Shown here piece by piece: positions 41,832 through 49,995 of a DNA stretch of 64,000 nt; within the stretch, counting starts at the first letter, position 1; each line of letters starts with the position of its first letter. This DNA is from Singulisphaera sp. GP187 (GTDB lineage Bacteria; Planctomycetota; Planctomycetia; Isosphaerales; Isosphaeraceae). The stretch spans positions 3,573,501 through 3,637,500 of the forward strand of contig NZ_FSRB01000001.1 of NCBI RefSeq assembly GCF_900129635.1, written 5' to 3'. Position numbers and translations under genes: made by a program. The notes beneath the pieces were generated by a model. It was not told where the DNA came from. It saw only the letters and a program-made list of their open reading frames with translations, and made no database searches.

Positions 41832-43451
41832 TTCTACAGCATCACTTAACTGGGCACTTCCGGATGGTTCTCCAGCCACGTCTTTCGGTGCGATTGATGG
41901 GCCGCCTTGTTCCGCTCCACATGGTACTTGATCAGTTCCGCCGCCTCTTCCTCGTTCAGCGTAGGCCGCGGCAGACTCGCCTCGAGCATCAGGATCGCCA
42001 TGTCCAAGGTCAACGTCGGCTCCGACTCTCGCTGCTCCTGGCGAGTCAATGTCACGTACAAGTGCGCCAACGCCACCAGGCTCATGTGGTGATGCCAACT
42101 CGTCCACGCCCGCGCCTCGTAGTCCGCCATCCCCAGATGGGTCTTGGCATCCTGAAACGTTTCTTCCACCCGCCACCGGCAGCCAGCCACCTCCGCCAGC
42201 GCCTCCAGTCGGGTCTCTTCCGAGGCGTTGGAGACCCAGTAACGCGTCGTCGGCTTTGGCCCCAGCGATTGCTGGATCATCGCCCAGATCGGCGGCCCCG
42301 CTTTGCGATCGCGAACCGCCCAAACGCGAATCCGCGCGAACTTGAACGCCAGCGGTCCCTTGCTTCCTTCGCGCAACGTGAGGATCTTCCAGGCCTCCGG
42401 CGGCAGGCTTTTCGCCAGGTCATCCAATCGCTGAATGAATTCATGTTCAATCGACTTAGAGGGACGGCGGCCAGCCGCACCAGGCCCCTGACATCGCTCC
42501 GGGGCCTCAATCCACACGCGAGTGAAGCCCGGCACCTCCACGACGTAGCGTTGCTTTCGTCCCTCCAACGCCTCCAGAAAGGCTTGGTTGCGGCCATAGA
42601 GGTCGTCGGCCGTGATCCAGTTCAACGGCACCGTGCAGCGTGCGATCAGTGTCGCGGCCAACTGAGGTTTGGTCGCGAATTTCACCGTGGTTGGGATGCG
42701 GGCCTTACTGCGCCGTGCTTGAAGTTGTTGCTCCCTCGCCAGCCGCTGTTCGGGGGTCAGCTTCGGGGGAGGTTGCGGCCGGTTGGTCTTCGACTTGGGG
42801 GCCCGCTTCGGTTGAGGCCGCTCCACCTCAAACCATTCCTGGGGCAGGTACAGTTGGTGGTCCAGCAAGGCCGATCCGGCCGGGGTCACGCCGACCAGAA
42901 AGACCCCCACCTGGCAGTTCTCGACTTTGCCCATCCGGCCGCAGTGCTGGCGAGCGACACCCACACTGTGTTCACCGTGTTTGACGAAGCCGGATTCATC
43001 AATCACGCCCACGCTGCCCACCGACCATTGGGACGTCGAGGGCACCAACCGCTCGACGAAGACGGCTTGGATCTCGCGTTGCACCTCAGACTGCGACCAA
43101 GGGGAGTCGGTAAGGAAACCTTGCATGGCAAGGACCTTGGCTTGGGACTTGGGCTCTCCAGCCAGGTGGGCCCCATCGAGCGCCATTCGCTCGACACTCT
43201 TGCGTCCTCGATTCTGGATGAGCCCGCAAATGTAGATCCGAGAGTGGTTACGAGGCTCCGCACGGCCAAAGAGTGGTGCGAATCGCCCATGGAGGTGAAC
43301 TAAGTTTCGAGCCGCGGCGAGCAGTTCTTCCGTGGTCATGACCATAACTCCGAAAAGCGGTCAGATCCCACGAGCAGGCCCGTTCGTTACCTCACCCTCT
43401 ATTATTGCGTCGACCAAACACAAAGGTGAAGATCGAAGTGATGCTGTAGAA
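41832..43451 (-). mobile_element. IS701-family element, second type, complete
   Basis: Perfect 16-bp inverted ends TTCTACAGCATCACTT (41832-41847) and its complement (43436-43451), flanked by CTAT at 41828-41831 and 43452-43455. Length 1620 bp. It interrupts a dispersed repeat; the uninterrupted form of the target is seen in the inverse module around 41640-41690. Confidence 0.9.
41846..43345 (-). CDS. IS701-family DDE transposase
   Basis: 499 residues. Likely catalytic Asp in SVGVIDESGFVKHGEHSVGV (about 114), Asp in NWITADDLYGRNQ (about 246) and Glu in CRWRVEETFQDAKTHLGM (about 393), with the IS701-type spacing and the SRIYICGLIQNRGRKSVERM N-terminal region. The linker (about 180-215) is Pro/Lys/Gln rich. 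CGGAG lies just upstream of ATG 43345; the in-frame ATG 43339 is equally possible. The stop overlaps the terminal repeat by two bases. It is unrelated at sequence level to the other IS701 transposase at 17276. Confidence 0.9.
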   Translation of the reverse strand: MVMTTEELLAAARNLVHLHGRFAPLFGRAEPRNHSRIYICGLIQNRGRKSVERMALDGAHLAGEPKSQAKVLAMQGFLTDSPWSQSEVQREIQAVFVERLVPSTSQWSVGSVGVIDESGFVKHGEHSVGVARQHCGRMGKVENCQVGVFLVGVTPAGSALLDHQLYLPQEWFEVERPQPKRAPKSKTNRPQPPPKLTPEQRLAREQQLQARRSKARIPTTVKFATKPQLAATLIARCTVPLNWITADDLYGRNQAFLEALEGRKQRYVVEVPGFTRVWIEAPERCQGPGAAGRRPSKSIEHEFIQRLDDLAKSLPPEAWKILTLREGSKGPLAFKFARIRVWAVRDRKAGPPIWAMIQQSLGPKPTTRYWVSNASEETRLEALAEVAGCRWRVEETFQDAKTHLGMADYEARAWTSWHHHMSLVALAHLYVTLTRQEQRESEPTLTLDMAILMLEASLPRPTLNEEEAAELIKYHVERNKAAHQSHRKTWLENHPEVPS

Positions 43452-43574
43452 CTATTGACGGTCGCCCCTCCGGGGCTGCAAATTGCGGACATTACTTATA
43501 TGACTTTCAGTAAAACCGGCGACAGCGTGCGCAACGCGTCAGCAAACCGCTGGAGAACCAGCGGTCGCGAGTGC

Positions 43575-43706
43575 ACGGCCAGCGCACATCAAATTGCCCA
43601 TGTTTCCAGGGAAAAGTCGGCCGTTTGGCCTCAGAAGAAGCCGATTTTCTACGACAGAATTCGCAGAAAACCCTTGATTTCAAGCAATTTGATGTGCGCT
43701 GGCCGT
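43575..43706. mobile_element. 132-bp MITE with 23-bp inverted ends and 11-bp target duplication
   Basis: The ends begin ACGGCCAGCGCACATCAAAT (43575) and match the inverse at 43684-43706 over 23 bases. GTCGCGAGTGC is present on both sides (43564-43574, 43707-43717). Copy B of the surrounding duplication (near 49692-49702) has one GTCGCGAGTGC and no insert, so it is a natural empty site. An internal TTTTCTACG...CGCAGAAAA stem is visible. There is no transposase gene. Confidence 0.85.
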
Positions 43707-43789
43707 GTCGCGAGTGCAATTCGTTGGTAAACTGCGAGAGACTCAATCGCGTTACTCAGACATCGCCTTGCAAGAGGTGCTGATTTCAG

Positions 43790-44003
43790 TTACTGAGTTG
43801 ACGATGTCCCGCTGTTCTTGAGTCCCACAAACAGGTCAAGAAGCGTTTTCACGATCTTCTCGGAGACTTCGACCTTATTCGTTCCCATCCAGGTCTCGTA
43901 ACCGCCGAGCGCGTGATGGCGAGGGGTGGGCAGGTAGCCGTAGGAACCGTTGGCGAGCTCGATGGTGAAGCTCGGTTTGAACGGACTCTTCTGCTTGATC
44001 TCG
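43790..44003 (-). pseudogene. 3' fragment of a ceramidase-like gene
   Basis: Reads KQKSPFKPSFTIELANGSYG, YLPTPRHHALGGYETWMGTN, KVEVSEKIVKTLLDLFVGLK to the stop, nearly identical to the last 70 residues of the gene ending at 49776. Upstream of 44003 the similarity ends and the frame runs into unrelated sequence. It is a duplication by-product, not a functional gene. Confidence 0.85.
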
Positions 44004-44121
44004 TGAAACGGTGGCCAGGCTCCCAAAGAGGGCAATGCGGGAAATCTGGCGAATTCATCTAGCGCAACGACCGAGCTCCTATCTTCACTGAAGTTCCCAA
44101 CCTCCCCCAACTAAGGTGCCT

Positions 44122-44181
44122 GGCTACTCAATCTCCCTCAATCTCCCGGGCTACTCAATCTCCCGCTCAATCTCCCGGTGG
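44122..44181. repeat. Short tandem repeat, CTCAATCTCCC unit
   Basis: (C/T)TCAATCTCCC occurs four times within 60 bases, twice preceded by GGCTA. It lies just after an AGGTGCCTGGC motif. Confidence 0.6.
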
Positions 44182-44259
44182 CTTGACTGACCGGGCCCGG
44201 TTCAATCGAAGACTGGCAGACTTGACTCCAAGCCGGCGCACCAACTCGCGAGCGCTCAC
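44180..44259 (+). repeat. 80-bp inverted repeat, left copy
   Basis: Matches the reverse complement of 49371-49450 at 74 of 80 positions by eye. The two copies bracket the cadherin-like surface protein gene. Confidence 0.85.
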
Positions 44260-44301
44260 AAAAAAGAGAGGCTGAGGCTGCGCGGCAACCTCAGCCTCTC
44301 T
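44258..44301 (-). terminator. Intrinsic terminator of the cadherin-like gene
   Basis: A perfect 13-bp stem, AGAGAGGCTGAGG (44265-44277) with CCTCAGCCTCTCT (44289-44301), and an 11-base loop. It is followed on the minus strand by TTTTTTGTG. It lies about 70 bases past the stop at 44373. Confidence 0.88.
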
Positions 44302-44372
44302 CAAAAAGGGTCGACCTGAATGCACCCAGGCCATCGAAGGATGACGGTCGACGATGGACGACCCACGCCAGG

Positions 44373-47300
44373 TCAGACAGGCTTCGAGCGGCTCTTGGAT
44401 TTGGCGTCGAGGAGGTTGGTCGCCGCGACGTCCCAGAGCATGGAATCGTCGAGTGCGATCTGGGGCGCGACGACCGGGACAAGCTCGATTGAGTCCGGGG
44501 CGAGGGAGTTCTGACCGAGAGCGAGGGAGGAGGCTCGAGAGTCGGGGGCGGACGCTTGCGCCTGGAGGTTCGCGTTGGACTTGAGGTTGAGAACGTTGAT
44601 CATGACCACCGCCGGATTGGAGGCCAAGGTCGCATCGCGGGCCGTGTAGGTGAACGAGTCCGTCCCCGTGTAATTCTTCTTCGGCCGATAGGTGAACGAA
44701 CCGTCGGCCTTCAGCGTGAGCGCGCCGTGGCTGGGCCCCGTCACGAGAGTGGCGACCAGGGGGGTGCCGTTCGGATCAAGGTCGTTGGCCAACACGCCCG
44801 GGGCGATTATGGTGAGGCTGCCGTTCTTCCTGACGCTGAACGAGTCGGCCAGAGCGACCGGGGGCTGGTTGACGTGGTTGACCGTCAGGTGAACGGTCGC
44901 CGCCGCGCTCGTCAGCGCGCCGTCGCTGACCTGGTAGGTGAAGTCGTCGGGCCCGAAATAGTTCGCGGCGGGCAGATAACGGAAGGAGCCGTCGCTGTTG
45001 AGCGTCAAGCTCCCGTGCAGCGGCCCGGCGACGATCAACGGGCTGATCGGGTCATTGTCCGGGTCGTAATCGTTGGCCAGGACGCCCGGAGCTCCGATGT
45101 CGAGCGGGGTGTTTTCGTTCGTGGAGTAGCTGTCGTCCAAGGCGACCGGCGGCTGATTGACGTGGTTGACGGTGATCGTCACGGTCGCCGGGCCGCTGGT
45201 GAGCACGCGGTCGGACGCGGTGTAGGTGAACGTATCCGTGCCGTAGAAGTTCGGGGCAGCGGCGTAGGTAAATGCGCCAGAGCTGCTGAATGAGACCGTG
45301 CCGTGCGCGGGCTGCGCGACGAGTGTGGCGGTCAGCGGCTCGAGGTTCGGGCTGGTGTCGTTGCCGAGCACGCCCGGGGCTCCGACCCCGATCTGCTGGT
45401 TCTCGTTGATCGTGTAGCGATCGTCGTTGGCGACCGGGGGCTGGTTCCGGCGAACGACGTTGATCGTCACCGTGGCCGGGCTGCTCGTCGACTGGAGATC
45501 AGACGCAGAATATGTGAAGGTGTCGACACCGAAGAAATCCGTTGCAGGAGCATAGCTGAATCCACCATCACTGGAGAACGTCAGGGTGCCATGCGAAGGA
45601 CCGGCGACCAGCGTGGCGGTCAGCGGCTCATGGTTCGGACTGACGTCGTTCAACAGAACACCGGGGATGCCCACTCCGATGTTGTTGTTCTCAGCGATTG
45701 TAAATTGGTCATCCTGAGCCAGCGGGGGCTGGTTAATCCGGTTAATGAGCAAGCGGACCGTCGCTGGCGTACTTTTCAGGCTGCCGTCGAAGGCCTGGTA
45801 GGTGAACGAGTCCGCGCCGACGTAGTTCGCGTCGGCTCGGTACGAAAACGAGCCGGAAGGGCTGAGCGAGAGGGTGCCGTGTGATGGAGCGCTGAGGAGA
45901 AGGGCCATCAAGGGGTCGCCGTCGGGGTCGGTATCGTTGGCGAGAATTCCGGGCGCGTTGGTCGCGATCACCTCGTTCTCGTTGAGCGTGTAGCTGTCAT
46001 CACTGGCGACCGGGGGCTGGTTGACGTGGTTGACGGTGATCGAGACCGTGGCGACGTTGCCATCGAGCGTGCCGTCGTTGGCCTTGTAGGAGAACTGGTC
46101 GGGCCCGAAGAAGTTGGTTCCGGGCATGTAGGAGAACGAGCCGTCAGGGTTGAGCGTCAAGGTGCCGTGCACCGGGCCCGAGACGAGGGCGACCGTGAGC
46201 GGGTCGGCTTCGGGATCGCTGTCGTTGACCAGGACGCCAGCGGCGGCAGCGACGTTCAGCAGCGTGTTTTCCAGTGCGGTGTAGCTGTCCGGAACGCTCA
46301 CGGGGGCCTGATCGACCTTATTCACGGTCAGCGACACGGTGGCCACGTTGCTGTTGAGCGCGCCGTCGTTGGCCTGGTACGAGAACTGATCGGCCCCATA
46401 GTAGTTGGCATTGGGGGTGTAGGTGAACGAGCCGTCGGCGTGGAACGCCAGGGAGCCGTGGCTTGGACCCGCGACGACGGACGCGCGGAGGGGGTCGCCG
46501 TCGGGGTCGGTATCGTTGAAGAGGACCCCCTCGGGCTTGTCGAACGAAGCACGATAGGCCACCTGGCCGGTCAGAGCGGGCGCCGTCGGACTTTCCGAAT
46601 GCTGTTCGAACGAGGCCGCGAAGGCCACGATGTTGCCGCTGGCGTCATAGAGCGCCTGGGTCACGGTGAACGAGCCGAACAGGTTGTTGCTCCCTCGGCC
46701 GTCGCCGCTGACGTCAAGGCCCGGGGTATTGGTGCTTTGGAACGGCCAGCGCGTGGCGCCGTTGTAGACGCCCGGCAGGAGCCTGGCCTGGTTGGGCGCG
46801 GCGAAGTGGAGGGTCCAATACTCGCCGCCGGGCGTCGACACGCTGATGGCGACCGTGTTGGTATAGACGCCGCCACTCATCACGGTGGCGCCGATCGTGC
46901 TGTTGCTCGTGCCGAAGTTGTAGGTCTGACCCGCACCGACGAAGTCGCCCGGCTGGCTGACCATCGTCACATCCGTCTGTGCCGCCGCTGTGGTGAGTGA
47001 CGAATTCTCATCCACCGAGTAACCGTCGCTGTTGGCCACAGGAGGCTGGTTGACGTGTGCGACGGTGATTGTGTCGGTCACGTAGAGACTGGTCGCCTTG
47101 CCGTCGGTCACGTAGTAGTTGAAGCTGTCGGTACCGTAGAAATTCTTGGCGGGCACATAGGTCAACGAGCCGTCGCCGTTGACCGTCAGGGTTCCGTGCG
47201 TTGTGGACGAGGTCACGATCGGCGTGAGCGGCAACCCGTTCGGGTCGCTGTCATTGGCCAGCACTCCGGGCGCGGCGACGGTCAGGGGGGTATTCTCCTG

Positions 47301-48932
47301 CGTCGTGTAGCGGTCGGCGACGGCCGTGGGCCTGGCGAACACCTGCTGAATGGTGATGTTCACGGTCGCGACGTTCGAGGCCAAGGTGCCGTCGCTGGCC
47401 TGGTAGGTGAAGCTGTCGATGCCGAAGTAGCCGGCGTTGGGCATGTAGGTGAACGAGCCGTTGGCGTTCAGGGTCAACGTTCCATGCGCGGGCTGGGTGG
47501 GGTTGACGGCGGTGAGCGGCAAGCCGTTCGGGTCGGTGTCGTTGGCCAGGACGCCGGCCGCCTGGATGTTCAACGACGTATTCCACCTCATCGTGAACGA
47601 GTCGTTGTTGGCCACCGGGGGAGCGTTGGGGTCGGAAACTTTCAGGCTCACCGTCGCGAGGTTCGAGCTGAGCGAGCCGTCGCTGGCCCGATAGGTGAAG
47701 CTGTCGGCGCCGACGTAGTTGCCGGCCGGCGTGTAGGTGAACGAGCCGTTGGCGGCGAGGGCAAGGGTTCCGTGGGCCGGGCTACTCACCAGGACGGTTG
47801 AAATCGGGTTGCCGTCGGGGTCGCTGTCATTCCCGAGGACCCCGGGGGCAGCGACGGTCAGGGGTTGGTTCTTGATGACCGCGTAGCTGTCGTTGAGGGC
47901 GACCGGTGGGCGGTTGGGCGGGGTGACGTTGAGGTTCACCGTGGCGACGTTCGACGCGTCCTGGGTATCGAACGCCTTGTAGGTGAAGCTGTCCGGCCCG
48001 GTATAGCCCGTCGTGGGGGTGTACCAGAACGCCCCTTCGGGATTCAAAAGCAGGGAGCCGTGGGCCGGCCCGCTCACCAGGATCGTCGAGAGCGGGTTGC
48101 CGTCGGGGTCGAAGTCGTTCGCCAGCACGCCTGCGCCACCGATGGCGAGCGTCTGGTTCTGTGGGGTGTTGTACGAGTCGTCGTTCGCGACCGGCGCCAG
48201 GTTGTTCGCCCGGTTCACCGGGGCCGTGATGAAGCCGAGGTCGTCGAACCAGAGCCGGGTGTCGGGCGTGCCGAAGACGGCCCCGCTATAGCTGAGGGCA
48301 AACCCGGTGAAATAGTCGCCCGCCGGCGCGCTCAGGGCGAAGAACGTGTCGCCCGCCCCCGTCGCGTTGTTGATCGGCCGCGAGGCGCTCGCCGTGCCGC
48401 CGCCGGCCAGCCGGCCGGTCAATGTGACGGTGCCGTAGTCGCGCCCCGTGATCGACAAGGCGGTCAGGCCGAAGGTCACGACGTGCTCGTCAGGCGAGGC
48501 ATTCTCGATCTGGAGGAAGTTCATCGAGAGCAAGTTGTACGGCGCGGAGGTTGCGAACCCGCTTGTGCCCGAGATATGATAGCCCGTGCCGATCCCCCAG
48601 TTCGTACCGTCGGTGGGTTCGAGGATCATCGTCTTGGCCTGCGTGCTGCCGTAATTGTACAGCACGCCGAGCCCCCCGGCGATCACCCCGCCCATGTCCT
48701 GCCCAAAGGCCGACGCCACCTGGCTGGCGAACTGGGTATTCGTCAGGCTCGAGCCGGTCGCGACGAAGTCGACCGTATTGGGGTCGACGACGTTCTCGTC
48801 GTAGACGCCCGTCGTGGCGATGCCGTTGACATTGGCGAGCAGGCGGCGGGCCTCGAGCGGCTCGCAGACCAAGAGCCGAGGCTTCCTTCGAGTCGAGGAC
48901 CGGCGGTCGAGACGACGATCAGTAGCTCTCAT
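44373..48932 (-). CDS. Giant cadherin-like tandem-repeat surface protein
   Basis: 1519 residues. The N-terminus RRSSTRRKPRLLVCEPLEAR followed by RLLA is the planctomycete LEPR-XLL-type export/anchoring motif. Residues about 35-255 form a lectin-like beta domain. Eleven repeats of about 87 residues follow (to about 1450) of the type NQPPVANDDSYT, ENTPL, GVLANDTDPDGDPL, SGPSHGTLTL, DGSFTYTP, YGTDSFTY, SDG, ATVTITVN: bacterial cadherin-like (Big_9/VCBS-type) domains that bind calcium in other proteins. The fifth repeat is split by an insert of about 140 residues. It probably mediates adhesion or forms part of the cell surface. Start ATG 48932 follows AGGAGAGGAAA. It is flanked by 80-bp inverted repeats and ends at a strong terminator. 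Confidence 0.9.
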   Translation of the reverse strand: MRATDRRLDRRSSTRRKPRLLVCEPLEARRLLANVNGIATTGVYDENVVDPNTVDFVATGSSLTNTQFASQVASAFGQDMGGVIAGGLGVLYNYGSTQAKTMILEPTDGTNWGIGTGYHISGTSGFATSAPYNLLSMNFLQIENASPDEHVVTFGLTALSITGRDYGTVTLTGRLAGGGTASASRPINNATGAGDTFFALSAPAGDYFTGFALSYSGAVFGTPDTRLWFDDLGFITAPVNRANNLAPVANDDSYNTPQNQTLAIGGAGVLANDFDPDGNPLSTILVSGPAHGSLLLNPEGAFWYTPTTGYTGPDSFTYKAFDTQDASNVATVNLNVTPPNRPPVALNDSYAVIKNQPLTVAAPGVLGNDSDPDGNPISTVLVSSPAHGTLALAANGSFTYTPAGNYVGADSFTYRASDGSLSSNLATVSLKVSDPNAPPVANNDSFTMRWNTSLNIQAAGVLANDTDPNGLPLTAVNPTQPAHGTLTLNANGSFTYMPNAGYFGIDSFTYQASDGTLASNVATVNITIQQVFARPTAVADRYTTQENTPLTVAAPGVLANDSDPNGLPLTPIVTSSTTHGTLTVNGDGSLTYVPAKNFYGTDSFNYYVTDGKATSLYVTDTITVAHVNQPPVANSDGYSVDENSSLTTAAAQTDVTMVSQPGDFVGAGQTYNFGTSNSTIGATVMSGGVYTNTVAISVSTPGGEYWTLHFAAPNQARLLPGVYNGATRWPFQSTNTPGLDVSGDGRGSNNLFGSFTVTQALYDASGNIVAFAASFEQHSESPTAPALTGQVAYRASFDKPEGVLFNDTDPDGDPLRASVVAGPSHGSLAFHADGSFTYTPNANYYGADQFSYQANDGALNSNVATVSLTVNKVDQAPVSVPDSYTALENTLLNVAAAAGVLVNDSDPEADPLTVALVSGPVHGTLTLNPDGSFSYMPGTNFFGPDQFSYKANDGTLDGNVATVSITVNHVNQPPVASDDSYTLNENEVIATNAPGILANDTDPDGDPLMALLLSAPSHGTLSLSPSGSFSYRADANYVGADSFTYQAFDGSLKSTPATVRLLINRINQPPLAQDDQFTIAENNNIGVGIPGVLLNDVSPNHEPLTATLVAGPSHGTLTFSSDGGFSYAPATDFFGVDTFTYSASDLQSTSSPATVTINVVRRNQPPVANDDRYTINENQQIGVGAPGVLGNDTSPNLEPLTATLVAQPAHGTVSFSSSGAFTYAAAPNFYGTDTFTYTASDRVLTSGPATVTITVNHVNQPPVALDDSYSTNENTPLDIGAPGVLANDYDPDNDPISPLIVAGPLHGSLTLNSDGSFRYLPAANYFGPDDFTYQVSDGALTSAAATVHLTVNHVNQPPVALADSFSVRKNGSLTIIAPGVLANDLDPNGTPLVATLVTGPSHGALTLKADGSFTYRPKKNYTGTDSFTYTARDATLASNPAVVMINVLNLKSNANLQAQASAPDSRASSLALGQNSLAPDSIELVPVVAPQIALDDSMLWDVAATNLLDAKSKSRSKPV

Positions 48933-49370
48933 GATGTTTCCTCTCCTGGATCAAAGCGAGGGGGAAACTAGAGGCGGAGGGTCGCGGATGCGCGGGGAAC
49001 GCCCTCGGTCGCGACCAAGTCGGATCGACGCTTGATGCGGGCCGCACGATTCGGGCTTTCAAGCGGAAGGAGAAGGGCTTGAGTCAGGCCGACCTGGCCG
49101 TCGTGAAAACCTCGCGACTTGGAAGTTCGCACGCCCCAAACCGTCTCCGAAGCGGCCGGCTTCGATCCGCCCCGTCACGACCATTCGGACTTCATATGAG
49201 TAGAACGACGATTGGAAGCTCTCCCATAGATAACAGCACAGGATGGGGCCGTCAACAAATTGGTTGACCAGGCTCATTGGGACGACGATTCAATCCAGAC
49301 CGCCATTGTCTTCAATATCCCAAACATGCAAAGCATCTGCTGATCAATTCGCCACGTTAAGCCGAAAATG
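48933..49370. other. Upstream region of the cadherin-like gene
   Basis: About 440 bases with no convincing gene. An AT-richer block at 49190-49350 is the probable promoter area; I could not fix a -35/-10 pair. Confidence 0.35.
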
Positions 49371-49450
49371 GTAAGCGCTCGCCAGTTGGTGCGCCGGCTT
49401 GGAGTCAAGTCTGCCAGTTTTCGATTGAGCCGAGCCCGGTCGGTCAAGCC
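49371..49450 (-). repeat. 80-bp inverted repeat, right copy
   Basis: Partner of 44180-44259 in inverted orientation with six mismatches. It lies about 440 bases upstream of the cadherin-like gene start. Confidence 0.85.
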
Positions 49451-49557
49451 ATCCTAACGAGTTACTCGACAAGGACCGACCTTTGGGGTCCACTTTATGT
49501 CTCAACGGCCCCCCCCAACCAGACCAATCAACCCAGGTCCATCGCCCCGGATTAGGC

Positions 49558-49700
49558 CGCCCTTACAGGGCTCTTAGATTCAAACATACGATTTCCCCGG
49601 GGCGTTGCCCCGGGCTTTCTTAGGCCGCCCCGTTGGGGCTAAAACCGGCGACAGCGTGTGGAACGCTTCAGCAGACCGCTGGAGAACCAGCGGTCGCGAG
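49558..49700. repeat. Dispersed GC-rich repeat module
   Basis: Carries CCCGGGGCGTTGCCCCGGGC and GCCCCGTTGGGGCTAAAACC in the same order as 37187-37300. It continues into the duplicated segment and includes an intact copy of the MITE target (GCGGTCGCGAGTGCAATTCG). Confidence 0.75.
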
Positions 49701-49995
49701 TGCAATTCGTTGGTAAACTGCAAGAGACTCAATCGCGTTACTCAGACATCGCCTTGCAAGAGGTGCTGATTTCAGTTACTGAGTTGACGATGTCCCGCTG
49801 TTCTTGAGTCCCACAAACAGGTCAAGAAGCGTTTTCACGATCTTCTCGGAGGCTTCGACCTCGACCTTATTCGTTCCCATCCAGGTCTCGTAACCGCCGA
49901 GCGCGTGATGGCGAGGGGTGGGCAGGTAGCCGTAGGAACCGTTGGCGAGCTCGATGGTGAAGCTCGACTTGAACGGACTCTTCTGCTTGATCTCG
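49640..49995. repeat. Duplicated segment, copy B (intact context)
   Basis: 356 bases shared with 43511-44003. This copy is continuous with the full ceramidase-like gene and lacks the MITE, so it is the likely source copy. Confidence 0.85.

Larger units (their letters stand above)
43511..44003. repeat. Duplicated segment, copy A (truncated, with MITE)
   Basis: After removing the MITE and one target repeat, 350 bases here match 49640-49995 almost base for base; a 6-base GACCTC difference accounts for the length. The copy covers the dispersed-repeat tail (TAAAACCGGCGACAGCG...) and the 3' end of the ceramidase-like gene, then stops abruptly at 44003. Confidence 0.85.

Noticed and set aside
44140-44185. 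CTCAATCTCCC tandem repeat as a regulatory iteron array or origin
   Set aside because: Only four irregular units, no AT-rich unwinding region and no replication gene nearby.
44556-48971. Several long plus-strand frames opposite the cadherin-like gene
   Set aside because: They mirror the tandem repeats in reverse and have no independent motif; repeats on the minus strand explain the openness.
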